DNA of 64,000 nucleotides from Aureliella helgolandensis (GTDB taxonomy: Bacteria; Planctomycetota; Planctomycetia; Pirellulales; Pirellulaceae). Positions within the stretch are counted from its first letter, which is position 1. Each line of letters begins with the position of its first letter. Made by a program: the position numbers and the translations under genes. The stretch is taken from contig NZ_CP036298.1 in assembly GCF_007752135.1 (NCBI RefSeq), forward strand, positions 5,642,859 through 5,706,858, written 5' to 3'. Under the pieces are notes generated by a model that worked only from the letters and a program-made list of their open reading frames with translations, was not told the origin of the DNA and made no database searches. Positions 52,809 through 61,617 of the stretch are shown in pieces.

Positions 52809-54119
52809 TTACTCAACATAAACTCCAAACGTCGTTCGAAATTGTACTCCGTGGGAGGTGCGGACTTCAATGGTCAAGTAATGAAGACCTCGATACTTTG
52901 TCTTTTCCCAGTGAGAGAAGCGCTCGTGCTGTTCTTGCGTGCGAATTTCGTAATCTCTTGAATGCGCATCACCGTCTACCGGGTTTTTGTTCCACGCCTC
53001 AGTGCCATGGTTCTTTGCCGAACACCTGATCGTGTATGGCAATTGGGGAAGATATGGAATCGCGACCGTGAACTTAATCCAGCGATTTTTGGGAACGATG
53101 CGACTAGCCGCAAAATAAGATCCCTGGCGTTCAACTCGATCCTCGTCATACACTTCCGCGAATACGCGCAGTGCCGGAATACTGCCGGATTCGATGAGTT
53201 TGGTTGACGATAATGGTGTACACTTCAAGTACTCATAAGTTGAGAGCCTCCATTGGCGATAGTTGATTGCAGTTCCATGTTGATCTGTATGGTTCGGCTG
53301 CACGAATGGGATTTCAACCGGACTGCCATCTCGCTTCACACGCTTGATTGCGACTAGTGATTCTGGAAAATCCAGAGTGTCCACAAGACTTCCCCCAACC
53401 ATACTGCGGTTACGGGAGGCGGCATGTTGGAGCTTTGCAGCTACGTCCACGAAGAACGAAGTGGCTGTCACCTCTTCGACGCCAGGATATCCATACGAGC
53501 TCCATAGGACTGCTTTTTCGGGCCCATGGTCCAACCCAATCCGTATTCCGAACTCGTGGTTGAAGCCCATAGTACTCAGCTTGGGACCAACGATTTGTTC
53601 GGCAAAAACCTGAAGCGTGGCTGCACAGTTCACGCCGTTAATAGCTGCGTCCTCCGGCTTAACCATAGGTCCGCCAAAATAGGCCATGACCGCATCCCCC
53701 ATGATGCGATGAACGTGTCCGTCAAAACATCGGACAATCTGTATAGCAGTCTGAATGAACGCATTTTTTATTCGACGAACTTCCTCAAGCGGAAATAGGA
53801 GGCTCAATCTGGTAGAGCTTTCAATATCCATGAACAGAGTCGTGATGGCGCAGTAGCAGACGTCATCAGTGCCCCTTAGGTGCAGAAAGTCTGGATGATC
53901 ACCGATCGTCGGTTTGAGCGCGAGCCCTTTTCCGAATAGAGGACGCAACGCAAGCTGTGCTTCGTCCGCTTCGACAATGAGCCCTCCTCTTGAATTTGCG
54001 GACATCGACGCTGCTTTGCTGCTGTATCGCGATCGAGATTCAAGAAATTGCCCCTCAAGACCGTTCTCAAACGATCGCAAGAGACTGTCTTTTAGTAGTG
54101 GCGTTCCGAGCTGTTGCAT
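52809..54119 (-). CDS. pycC: Pycsar-type class III nucleotide cyclase with AGS-C-like domain
   Basis: This is a 436-aa predicted cyclic-nucleotide synthase. The cyclase domain (about residues 88-255) shows the two metal-binding aspartates, Asp98 in TLFMDIESSTRL and Asp142 in HRIMGDAVMAYFG. The position that is usually Asn in class III adenylyl cyclases reads FVDVAAKL, with Asp225, and the following Arg is Lys229, consistent with a non-ATP specialised enzyme. Residues about 330-433 resemble the AGS-C sensor domain: Asn370-His-Gly-x-Glu-Ala, then HWEKTKYRGLHYLTIEV. A PycTM-like effector gene lies 34 bp upstream on the same strand. In Pycsar systems such cyclases make cCMP or cUMP on phage infection; which base is used here cannot be read. 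Confidence 0.85.
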   Translation of the reverse strand: MQQLGTPLLKDSLLRSFENGLEGQFLESRSRYSSKAASMSANSRGGLIVEADEAQLALRPLFGKGLALKPTIGDHPDFLHLRGTDDVCYCAITTLFMDIESSTRLSLLFPLEEVRRIKNAFIQTAIQIVRCFDGHVHRIMGDAVMAYFGGPMVKPEDAAINGVNCAATLQVFAEQIVGPKLSTMGFNHEFGIRIGLDHGPEKAVLWSSYGYPGVEEVTATSFFVDVAAKLQHAASRNRSMVGGSLVDTLDFPESLVAIKRVKRDGSPVEIPFVQPNHTDQHGTAINYRQWRLSTYEYLKCTPLSSTKLIESGSIPALRVFAEVYDEDRVERQGSYFAASRIVPKNRWIKFTVAIPYLPQLPYTIRCSAKNHGTEAWNKNPVDGDAHSRDYEIRTQEQHERFSHWEKTKYRGLHYLTIEVRTSHGVQFRTTFGVYVE

Positions 54120-54153
54120 TCTGTCATCCTGTACAAAAAGTGGCGTTTAAGTC

Positions 54154-54675
54154 TTACGGTTTCAGCAGAAGTGCGAAGATCAGAAAGAGGCTGCCAAGAG
54201 CCGAAGCCCAAATAGCGAAATTGACAAGTCGAAACTTTGCCACAGCAATGTCACTCAGTACGTGAATGTGTCGTGCTAGCTGTTCAACGTGGTCTGAATC
54301 AGTCGCTTCATTCATAACACTGCAATAGTCATCAGCTTTTGCAAATTTATGAACTTGCCCCCAATAGATGAGACCAGTTTGAGGTGGCGGTTTCATTTTG
54401 GCTTTGCCTATTTTCCAGCGGTTAATGCGTAGTCGGGGTGTTAACGCAAGAACCGAAAACACGAACCCCGCAACAAGCCCACTGGCTGCGATTACTCCAA
54501 GCGTGACGCAAGCGGCACTCGCACTTGTCGATTTGTGGAGTTCCGACGCGTAAAGAGCGCCGATGAGCGCGGTGCACCAAGCGGATGTCACGGCCGCCTT
54601 CGAATCGGCAAATCGGATGTACTCGTTTTGATAGCTGTGAACCTGCCACAAAAACTCACGCTGACCGTGATTCAT
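54154..54675 (-). CDS. pycTM: PycTM-like membrane effector of a Pycsar system
   Basis: This is a 173-aa membrane protein directly upstream of the cyclase. The N-terminus matches the Pycsar effector (DUF5706) pattern: LWQVHSYQNEYIRFADSKAAV, followed by three hydrophobic segments (about 29-46, 52-78 and 150-171). The middle carries PPPQTGLIYWGQVHKFA and HIHVLSDIAVAKFRLVNFA, also typical of the family. In known systems, binding of a cyclic pyrimidine nucleotide makes such proteins disrupt the inner membrane and kill the infected cell. It probably shares a promoter with the cyclase in the 241-bp divergent gap. I recognise the family by motif; no search was possible. Confidence 0.85.
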   Translation of the reverse strand: MNHGQREFLWQVHSYQNEYIRFADSKAAVTSAWCTALIGALYASELHKSTSASAACVTLGVIAASGLVAGFVFSVLALTPRLRINRWKIGKAKMKPPPQTGLIYWGQVHKFAKADDYCSVMNEATDSDHVEQLARHIHVLSDIAVAKFRLVNFAIWASALGSLFLIFALLLKP

Positions 54676-54916
54676 TGAAAACTCCCAAGGGATATGTGAA
54701 TTGTTGCGGCGGTAGTTGCTTGGTTTCCCGCAATCAAGCGATCGAGTCTGGGTAAACGCGTACGTCGCAGTGGAAGTCTATTGCTCGGAACTCGCCTCAG
54801 TGCTTTTCAACTCTGCCAACAGTACTACCCAGTGCCGTTACAATTAACGCTCGGATTTTTTGTAACGGCCATGGATAGAGCAAGTAGAGGAAACTGTGTC
54901 GAGCCGGAGGGTGGGA

Positions 54917-55573
54917 ATGGAAAGCCAAGCTGATACATCAGCGAGCGACGAAGAATTGGAGCTGCGAGCCTGGGACGGCGATGAGTCGGTCCAGGCAGAG
55001 CTTGTCCTATCGCTGTCTGCACCGCTGGAGAGGGCAATGATCAAGAAATACGGATTGAACACCGCTGACGCGGAGGACGTCGTAGCCGATGGGATTCGAA
55101 TCTTTTGGCAAATCCGAGAGCGTTACGATCCTTCCCAGAGTTTGAAGGCATTTATCTACCGAATTGTGGATCGTATCGCGTTGAAGCTCGTGTCAGGGCA
55201 TCTAAGGTGGCAGAAGGCGAGGAACCTGGAAACGCAAGTCGACGACACATGGTTGGCGGAGATTGCTGCTGCTGAAACTGCGGCGAATGATGGCAACTTG
55301 AAGGACGGCGAACCGACAAAGCCATTGTGTCAAGTTGTCCAACGCGCACTGGATACTCTCAATGAACTTGAACGACTTGTGATTGAGGCTTATGCGCGAG
55401 CCGGGGACGAGGAGGTGAAAGCCGCAGAACTCGGAGTCGAACTGGGTAAACAGCGAGACGGCGTCCCGATTCCCGAGGGAACTATTCGGCAGAATAAACG
55501 GAGGGCAATCGCCAAAATAGAGGCAGAACTCATGCGACAAGGATACAACCCTTCGACTGGAGCTCTCACATGA
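54917..55573 (+). CDS. ECF-like RNA polymerase sigma factor
   Basis: This is a 218-aa sigma factor; GGAGGG lies just before the ATG at 54917. Region 2 appears as LSAPLERAMIKKYGLNTADAEDVVADGIRIFWQIRERYDPSQSLKAFIYRIVDRIALKLV. The C-terminal part (LNELERLVIEAYARAGDEEVKAAELGVELG...PEGTIRQNKRRAIAKIEAEL) corresponds to the region 4 helix-turn-helix, with an insert between the helices. It diverges from the Pycsar pair and overlaps the next gene by 4 bp. The target genes are unknown; it may drive its own cassette. Confidence 0.8.
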   Translation: MESQADTSASDEELELRAWDGDESVQAELVLSLSAPLERAMIKKYGLNTADAEDVVADGIRIFWQIRERYDPSQSLKAFIYRIVDRIALKLVSGHLRWQKARNLETQVDDTWLAEIAAAETAANDGNLKDGEPTKPLCQVVQRALDTLNELERLVIEAYARAGDEEVKAAELGVELGKQRDGVPIPEGTIRQNKRRAIAKIEAELMRQGYNPSTGALT

Positions 55574-55962
55574 GAAGCGATTCATCGAACAAAGATCGTT
55601 TAGTATTGTCATTGGTAAACAAAGTTATAACGCCAAGGGGTTACCGGCCGGAATCGGACGAGGAGATTGACGCGATGCTAGAAGGTCTTGGCACCGAGCC
55701 GTTGCCAAAGGACAAGCTGGAAAGGATGCTTGCCAAAATTCGTGGCGATTTACCAACGGTTTGTGATCCGTCCTTGCAGGCAGAGTTCGACTTGAGCAAA
55801 GAGTCATCGGAAGCCCACGAACTGGCCGCCATGTATCGCGCTCAAGGCAAAGCAATCCCTCCAGAGCTAGCGGAAAAACTGAGACGGATGGAAGAAAGGG
55901 CTGCTGGATTACCTGAAATCGAATTACCTGAAGATGAAGGGAAAGATTTTGGGGAAGGATAG
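55570..55962 (+). CDS. Small acidic protein between a sigma factor and an ImmA/IrrE protease
   Basis: This is a 130-aa protein starting within the sigma gene's stop (ATGA overlap) and overlapping the protease gene by 29 bp. It is charged, helical and without cysteine clusters or membrane segments: ESDEEIDAMLEGLGTEPLPKDKLERMLAKI and ELAAMYRAQGKAIPPELAEKLRRMEERAAG. No family is recognised. Its position between sigma factor and metallopeptidase makes it a candidate anti-sigma or repressor substrate for the protease. That is inference from gene order only. Confidence 0.75.
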   Translation: MRSDSSNKDRLVLSLVNKVITPRGYRPESDEEIDAMLEGLGTEPLPKDKLERMLAKIRGDLPTVCDPSLQAEFDLSKESSEAHELAAMYRAQGKAIPPELAEKLRRMEERAAGLPEIELPEDEGKDFGEG

Positions 55963-56830
55963 GTCATGGAAGCTGCATTACGCAGCATTGAACCATGCGG
56001 CGATCCAAGGTGAGGAAATTGCGAGCATCTTTGAATTCGTGAAGCCTCCCGTTGATCCATTTGCGATAATGGACGCGGAACGCGAACTTATTTGCTACGA
56101 CGGTGACGACTTTGGCGACTGCTTTGATGGTCGGATACGATTCGTCGGTCCGCGATTTTTAATTTGTTTTAATACGCGTTTTAACGCTTGGCCCCACAAG
56201 GGGCAGAACCACACGAAAATCCTGTTCGCAATTGCACATGAACTTGGTCACTTTTTTCTCCCGAAGCATCGTGATTATTTGGTTCGTAGCCGTCAGTCGC
56301 ATGGATCTTTTTCTGAGTTCACGTCAGATCCATTGGTTGAACAGCAAGCCGATTTCTTTGCGTCCGGACTGTTAATGCCTAAGTATCTACTTGGCCCCGA
56401 GGTGAACTCAAGCAACTTCGTGACATTAGATCGTTTCCACCGAGTGCGGAATTCATTCGAAGTCTCGCTGACGGGACTCCTGGTCCGCTGGACCCAGTTG
56501 TCGGACTTCCCCTGTGCGACAATCGCTATAAAGAATGGCAAGATCCAGTTTGGATGGACATCTGCTGCTCTCCGAACGCGAGGAGCTTTTAGGATTCGGA
56601 GAGGTGACTCCGTTTCTTGCCGAGCCGCGAAGGATTTCCTTGAAGCTGATCCAAGCCTAACCCGCTACCGCGAAGGTAGTGGGTCTGGCTCAATTCGTAA
56701 TTGGATTGATTTCGATGACTATCGATTGCAGACGGAGGAGCACTACTTCGCAATTCCTCATTCAGGCACGGTTTGGATCTTGGTCGTTGCTGATGAAAAC
56801 GATTTTCAAGATAGTGAGTTCGAAGATTGA
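55934..56830 (+). CDS. ImmA/IrrE-family metallopeptidase
   Basis: This is a 298-aa protein with the zinc-protease signature H102-E-L-G-H106 (FAIAHELGHFFLP) and the third ligand in the downstream helix (VEQQADFFASGLLMP, Glu136), as in ImmA and IrrE proteases that cleave repressors. The C-terminal 110 residues are a separate region without a recognised fold. The start at 55934 overlaps the small gene upstream. Together with the sigma factor and the small protein it forms a three-gene translationally coupled unit. By analogy the protease would cleave a regulator on a stress or infection signal. Confidence 0.88.
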   Translation: MKGKILGKDRSWKLHYAALNHAAIQGEEIASIFEFVKPPVDPFAIMDAERELICYDGDDFGDCFDGRIRFVGPRFLICFNTRFNAWPHKGQNHTKILFAIAHELGHFFLPKHRDYLVRSRQSHGSFSEFTSDPLVEQQADFFASGLLMPKYLLGPEVNSSNFVTLDRFHRVRNSFEVSLTGLLVRWTQLSDFPCATIAIKNGKIQFGWTSAALRTRGAFRIRRGDSVSCRAAKDFLEADPSLTRYREGSGSGSIRNWIDFDDYRLQTEEHYFAIPHSGTVWILVVADENDFQDSEFED

Positions 56831-57416
56831 GGGCTTCCCCTACGACACTCACACCACCCGGTTCGAGCTACCGCCATGACCGGCTTCTTTCTCGTGAAGT
56901 TCCTCTCGCGGGTGCAGAATCTCGGCGGCCAGTCCCACAAGCGGACTTAAACGGTTCCTCGTCCCTAGGGCTCCGCCTGGACGCTTCTCACGTTATTGCA
57001 AGCTGAATAGCGCACATCCGTACACTAATTAATACTGTTATGGATTCTTCGGCACGGAGTGAAACTAGTTCAGTACAAGCTATCGAAAATGGCCAGAAAC
57101 GATATATCAATGACAAAGTGAGGCTTGTAGCGATCGCTGGATAGTGCAGCAAAAGTATTGCTGTAGGGTTGTACTGCAGGAGGTTCGGCAATAGACTTTG
57201 AGAAATGGATGTCATGAGCGCATAAAAAACGGCTCCGTGGTGGAACACGAAGCCGTCTGCGTTCATGCGGGCCGGGAGCCCGGATGATCTACTGAAAGCA
57301 CCATTCTGACTCCCAAATTCCTGCGGTCAAGGACGGCCGCTCCGGCGCTAGCAACTTCGCTGTCGCCGTGTTCGGTTGGTGCGACCTTGATGGTCGCCCT
57401 ATTTGGAGTCAGATTG
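56831..57416. other. Intergenic region with a minus-strand terminator
   Basis: These 586 bases hold no supported gene. Short frames on both strands lack start signals and overlap the hairpin described at 57224. A minus-strand transcript arriving from above would end here, but no minus-strand gene is seen, which leaves the hairpin unexplained. Confidence 0.5.
57224..57256 (-). terminator. Rho-independent terminator on the minus strand
   Basis: The arms ACGGCTCCGTG (57229-57239) and CACGAAGCCGT (57246-57256) pair with one wobble over 11 bp around a 6-nt loop. On the minus strand the stem is followed by a run of six U (AAAAAA at 57224-57229 on the plus strand). Confidence 0.6.
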
Positions 57417-58658
57417 ATGAAGAGTTTTGTTGTACCGGCGACATTGTTGTTGATGAGTCTGGCCTCGCCAGCGCTCGCACAATTCGTGCCGCCACCCGAA
57501 GCCGTCGTGAGCAATTCGATACCGACGTTCCCTTTGCCAGAACTTGCAACGGAACATTTGACGCGACCATTCCAGTCGACCAGCAGTAGTCCCGACTGGA
57601 AAGCCGTTCGACTGTTGGCCGAGATGAGCTTCCTTGCCTACGAGGACAGTATTCCAACCGTCCAAAATCGGCTGCGCCTTTACAACCTAACGCTCGGTGA
57701 GTTTGTCACGGTCGACAACCATCACTTCATCACTGCATGGGACAAGGACAAGGAAGTTCTTATTATCGCGTTTCGTGGTACGGATATCGCTCAACTTGCC
57801 GATTATTGGACCGATCTAGACTACGCAAAGATCACGACCGACATGGGCGAGGTCCATAAGGGCTTCTATTTAGCATCAGAGACGCTCATGCGATCCGTCG
57901 TTGCCGCGATCGAGCACCGCGGGCGGCCGAGGAACATTTGGCTAACTGGGCATAGTCTAGGTGGGGCGATTGCAACTCTGTCGATGCGTCGACTTGAGTC
58001 TAGTGGACATCGAGTCAATGGTTTAATCACCTTCGGACAGCCGCGCGTTGGCGATCGTCCATTCACCGAGGCGATGAATCGTAGTCTCGGTTCGCGCATC
58101 TTACGAGTCATCAACGAAGATGATGTTGTTGTCTCATTACCACCTCGCATCCCAATTGTGATGCCATCCTTCTACAGTTGCGGAAGCGTGCTTCAGTTCC
58201 TGAATGGGAAGATCGTGCGCAGCCCGGGGATTGTCGTGATGGCCAAACCACCATTGGACATGGTCGACGACCTATTCGCCGCCCCATCTACAGACTCTAG
58301 CGATGCAGACGACCTGTTCGGCATCCCATCAACGGACGTTAGCGATGCAGATGACTTATTTCGTGCGCCACCGCCACCTGAAAACGTCGGCCCTGTATTC
58401 CAGCCTGTCGACATCGACTTAAATGCACCCAAGACACCCGACGGGCTTGTTCCACCAGATCCAGAAGCGTTGACGGCCGAGCAGTTTGAGCAGTTGAAAG
58501 ACATCCTCGATGACCGCGACATTGAGTTCGACGATCTACGCTACGGTGCGCCATTAGGCGGTCCAGTGGATCGACTCAATTTGAAACGGCGGGCTGGAAA
58601 TCACCTGATGCACCTCTACATCCAAAACATTGAGCGTTTCGCTGCGGAGGGCAAGTAG
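57417..58658 (+). CDS. Exported class 3 lipase-like protein paired with a TIR protein
   Basis: This is a 413-aa protein; the start at 57417 directly begins a signal peptide (LLLMSLASPALA-Q). The alpha/beta hydrolase core has the nucleophile elbow GHSLGGA with Ser180, the strand TFGQPRVGD and a candidate catalytic Asp in RVINEDDVVVSLPP. The usual nearby YxHxG His is replaced (FYSCG), but a later AGNHLMHLYIQNI segment near the C-terminus could supply the His, as in DHSxxxY-type lipases. Between them lies a linker with three DDLFxxPSTDxSDA-like repeats. The TIR gene begins 2 bp after its stop. The role is unknown; phospholipid or ester hydrolysis is expected. Confidence 0.8.
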   Translation: MKSFVVPATLLLMSLASPALAQFVPPPEAVVSNSIPTFPLPELATEHLTRPFQSTSSSPDWKAVRLLAEMSFLAYEDSIPTVQNRLRLYNLTLGEFVTVDNHHFITAWDKDKEVLIIAFRGTDIAQLADYWTDLDYAKITTDMGEVHKGFYLASETLMRSVVAAIEHRGRPRNIWLTGHSLGGAIATLSMRRLESSGHRVNGLITFGQPRVGDRPFTEAMNRSLGSRILRVINEDDVVVSLPPRIPIVMPSFYSCGSVLQFLNGKIVRSPGIVVMAKPPLDMVDDLFAAPSTDSSDADDLFGIPSTDVSDADDLFRAPPPPENVGPVFQPVDIDLNAPKTPDGLVPPDPEALTAEQFEQLKDILDDRDIEFDDLRYGAPLGGPVDRLNLKRRAGNHLMHLYIQNIERFAAEGK

Positions 58659-58660
58659 AA

Positions 58661-59440
58661 ATGAATTTCACTCATTACAATCTTGGTCACCGTGAAAGAG
58701 GCGATATTGTCGAGGTCACGCTGAAAGGCAATTCAGCGAATGTCCGCCTGCTCGATTCATCAAACTTCCAAAGCTACCGCGCCGGTCGGCGTCATTCGTA
58801 TCATGGCGGTCGAGCGACGAAGTCACCGGTTCGAATCCCCGTACCTAACAGTGGCCATTGGCATGTCGCTGTGGATATGCAAGGCCTGGGCGGCCGTGTT
58901 AGCAGCTCGATTCGTACGATTCGACCACCTCGGCCGTTGCCGACAATTAACGAAGCCCCTTTGGGATCCATTCCGAGCCTTGTTCGTACGCCAGCACCAG
59001 CAGATGACGGCACCGTCGAAGAATTGGAATTCGATGTCTTCATTTCTCACGCCAGTGAAGACAAGGACTCAGTTGTCCGGCCCTTGGCCGAAGCGCTGAG
59101 GGAGGGTGGGCTTCGTGTTTGGTTCGACGAATTTGAGTTAGGGATCGGCGATAGCTTGCGTCGAAAAATTGACCAAGGCCTAGCACGAAGTCGATTTGGA
59201 GTCGTGGTCTTGTCCAGAAGCTTCTTTGGTAAAGGATGGACCAACTACGAGCTGGATGGAATTGTAACCAAGGCTGTTTCGGGCGATCAGGTGCTGCTAC
59301 CCATCTGGCACGAAATCACGAAAAAGGAAGTGATCGAGTACAGCCCTTCCATTGCTGACAAGCTAGCAAGAAGTACCGCGACGCATACGGTTGAAGAAAT
59401 CGCTGAGGAGATCGTGTCTGTAATTCGCAAGGCAAATTAG
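58661..59440 (+). CDS. DUF1883-TIR domain protein
   Basis: This is a 259-aa cytoplasmic protein. Residues 1-88 match DUF1883 (MNFTHYNLGHRERGDIVEVTL...GNSANVRLLDSSNF...SPVRIPVPNSGHWHVAVDM). Residues about 122-255 are a TIR domain: FDVFISHASEDKDSVVRPLAEAL, LRVWFDEFELGIGDSLRRKI with candidate catalytic glutamates 157 and 159, then VVVLSRSFFGKGWTNYEL. Bacterial TIR domains commonly cleave NAD or make signalling nucleotides in phage defence. DUF1883 has no known function and may be the sensor. It follows the lipase gene by 2 bp and precedes the half-size hsdS by 6 bp, so all three are probably one transcript. Confidence 0.88.
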   Translation: MNFTHYNLGHRERGDIVEVTLKGNSANVRLLDSSNFQSYRAGRRHSYHGGRATKSPVRIPVPNSGHWHVAVDMQGLGGRVSSSIRTIRPPRPLPTINEAPLGSIPSLVRTPAPADDGTVEELEFDVFISHASEDKDSVVRPLAEALREGGLRVWFDEFELGIGDSLRRKIDQGLARSRFGVVVLSRSFFGKGWTNYELDGIVTKAVSGDQVLLPIWHEITKKEVIEYSPSIADKLARSTATHTVEEIAEEIVSVIRKAN

Positions 59441-59446
59441 TTCCAC

Positions 59447-60016
59447 ATGCAGCGCCTAATTAACAATATTGCTGAAGTCCGGATGGGCTATCACTTTCGT
59501 GGCCGGGTTCAGGAAGAACCTGGTGGCAATGCGTTGGTGCTGCAGATTCGTGATGTGGATGAAGATGGTCGGTTCAATCCAGATGCGTTGACGCCGATGG
59601 AGATTCCGAATCTGCCAAACCACGTACTGTCGGCAGGCGACGTAGTGTTTCTCGCACGCGGCGCTCGCCGGTATGCGTTTTTGTGTGACGTGGTGGACCA
59701 CCACAACATTGTGCCTGCTGGTTATTTCATGGTGCTTCGTGCAAAAGACGAACGCGTTCGGCCTGGGTATTTGGCTTGGGCGATCAACCAGGATCGGTTC
59801 CAGGCTCTCATTGACTCGGTGTCGTCGGGCACGGCCGTGCCACAAATCACTAAGGGCAATTTGACCGAACTTTCGATCGACGTGCCTGACGTACAAACAC
59901 AAGATCGCATCGCCGCGATTGATTCGCTGATGAAACATGAACGAACCCTCATGCAAAAACTGAGAGACCGGCGGTCGGCATTGCTGCGGGCGGCGGCTCG
60001 TGGGGCTGACGATTAA
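59447..60016 (+). CDS. hsdS: Half-size type I restriction specificity subunit (single TRD)
   Basis: This is a 189-aa protein with one target-recognition domain (INNIAEVRMGYHFRGRV...LQIRDVDEDGRFNP) and one conserved helical region at the end (TQDRIAAIDSLMKHERTLMQKLRDRRSALLRAA). It is about half the length of a normal HsdS. Half-size subunits of this kind can dimerise to recognise a symmetric bipartite site. It starts 6 bp after the TIR gene, 74 bp before hsdM. A second, full-size specificity gene lies after hsdM, so the locus has two S genes. Confidence 0.82.
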   Translation: MQRLINNIAEVRMGYHFRGRVQEEPGGNALVLQIRDVDEDGRFNPDALTPMEIPNLPNHVLSAGDVVFLARGARRYAFLCDVVDHHNIVPAGYFMVLRAKDERVRPGYLAWAINQDRFQALIDSVSSGTAVPQITKGNLTELSIDVPDVQTQDRIAAIDSLMKHERTLMQKLRDRRSALLRAAARGADD

Positions 60017-60090
60017 TCTTTCGTCCGGGACCAGCAACTGAACCAACAATCAATACACGCCGAGCAACTTCGGAAGACATACTAAACACC

Positions 60091-61617
60091 ATGAACAAAG
60101 AATTTACCCAAGACGAAATCAACTCGATCGTTTGGAAAGCCTGTGATTCGTTTCGTGGGGCGGTCGATCCGTCGGAATACAAGAACTACATCCTGACGAT
60201 GTTGTTCCTGAAATATCTGACTGACCTGTGGAAAGACAAACGCGACGAATACACCAAGAAGTACAAGGGTGACAAGACGCGGATCGAACGGGCGCTAGCT
60301 CGCGAGCGGTTCGCGCTACCGCCAAAGTGTGACTTTGACACGCTGTACGAGAACCGCGAAGCGGCCGACATCGGCGACCGAATCAACAAGGCGCTGCAGA
60401 AAATCGAAGACGCCAACAAAACGAAGCTCGAAAACGTTTTCCGAAACATCGACTTCAACTCGGAAGCGGCGTTGGGGCAGACGAAGGATCGAAATCGGCG
60501 GTTGAAGAATCTACTGGAGGATTTTTACGGCAGCGACGCGCGGCCGTTAGACCTGCGGCCGTCGCACCTGAGCAACCGTGACGTGATCGGGGATTGTTAC
60601 GAATACCTGATCGAGAAATTTGCAGCGGGCGCAGGTAAGAAAGCCGGAGAGTTTTACACGCCCAAAGAAGTATCGATGCTGCTAGCCAAGTTGGTCGATC
60701 CGCAGCCCGGTGACACGATTTGCGATCCGGCTTGCGGTAGCGGTTCGCTGTTGATTCGGACTGCGAAGGAGATTCATGAATTGGACGGTTCGCCGAGCCG
60801 CAATTTTTCCTTGTTCGGACAAGAGTCCAACGGCAGCACATGGGCGTTGTCGCGGATGAATATGTTTTTGCACGAAATGGATAGCGCTCGGATCGAGTGG
60901 TGCGACACGATCACGAACCCGCGATTAGTCGAAGATGACCAGTTGATGAAGTTCAATGTTGTCGTCGCCAATCCGCCATTCTCGCTGGACAAATGGGGAG
61001 CTGAGACGGCGGACACGGATCAGTACAAACGATTCTGGCGTGGCATTCCGCCCAAGAGCAAGGGCGACTTCGCGTTTATCACGCACATGATCGAAACGGC
61101 ACTAGCCGGTGAAGGCCGTGTCGGCGTGATCGTGCCGCACGGTGTGTTGTTTCGGGGAGGAAGCGAGGGATTGATTCGGCAGAAGCTGGTTGATGAAAAC
61201 CTGCTCGACGTGGTTGTTGGCTTGCCGGCCGGTTTGTTCTTCGGCACCGGAATCCCTGCGGCGATTCTTGTGTTCCGCAAGGACAAGAAGAAACGCAACG
61301 TGATGTTCATTGACGCCAGTCGCGAATTCGTCGACGCCAAGACCCGATCTTACTTGGGCGAAGACCATATTGCCAAAATCGTCAAGTCGTACAAGAAGCG
61401 AAAGAACGTCGACAAATACGCCTACGTGGCCGACATTGCCGAGATCGAAGAAAACGAATTCAACTTGAATATCCCCCGCTACGTCGACACGTTCGAAGAA
61501 GAGGAAGAGATCGACGTGCGAGCCGTGCAAAAAGAGATTGACGGACTGGAGAAAGAGTTGGCGTCGGTGCAAAAGGAGATGGCGGGGTACTTGAAGGAGC
61601 TGGGTTATGGTTCCTGA
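60091..61617 (+). CDS. hsdM: Type I restriction-modification methyltransferase subunit HsdM
   Basis: This is a 508-aa N6-adenine methyltransferase subunit. The N-terminal HsdM helical domain starts at MNKEFTQDEINSIVWKACDSFRG. SAM-binding motif I is DPACGSGSLLIRT (about residue 212) and catalytic motif IV is NPPFSLDKWG (about 294). A coiled tail (EEEEEIDVRAVQKEIDGLEKELASVQKEM) ends the chain. It overlaps the start of the downstream hsdS by 11 bp. The restriction subunit HsdR is not found between 59000 and the window's end and probably lies further downstream. Confidence 0.95.
   Translation: MNKEFTQDEINSIVWKACDSFRGAVDPSEYKNYILTMLFLKYLTDLWKDKRDEYTKKYKGDKTRIERALARERFALPPKCDFDTLYENREAADIGDRINKALQKIEDANKTKLENVFRNIDFNSEAALGQTKDRNRRLKNLLEDFYGSDARPLDLRPSHLSNRDVIGDCYEYLIEKFAAGAGKKAGEFYTPKEVSMLLAKLVDPQPGDTICDPACGSGSLLIRTAKEIHELDGSPSRNFSLFGQESNGSTWALSRMNMFLHEMDSARIEWCDTITNPRLVEDDQLMKFNVVVANPPFSLDKWGAETADTDQYKRFWRGIPPKSKGDFAFITHMIETALAGEGRVGVIVPHGVLFRGGSEGLIRQKLVDENLLDVVVGLPAGLFFGTGIPAAILVFRKDKKKRNVMFIDASREFVDAKTRSYLGEDHIAKIVKSYKKRKNVDKYAYVADIAEIEENEFNLNIPRYVDTFEEEEEIDVRAVQKEIDGLEKELASVQKEMAGYLKELGYGS

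Noticed and set aside
56988-57266. Minus-strand open frame of 92 codons
   Set aside because: It begins inside the terminator hairpin and shows no family pattern.
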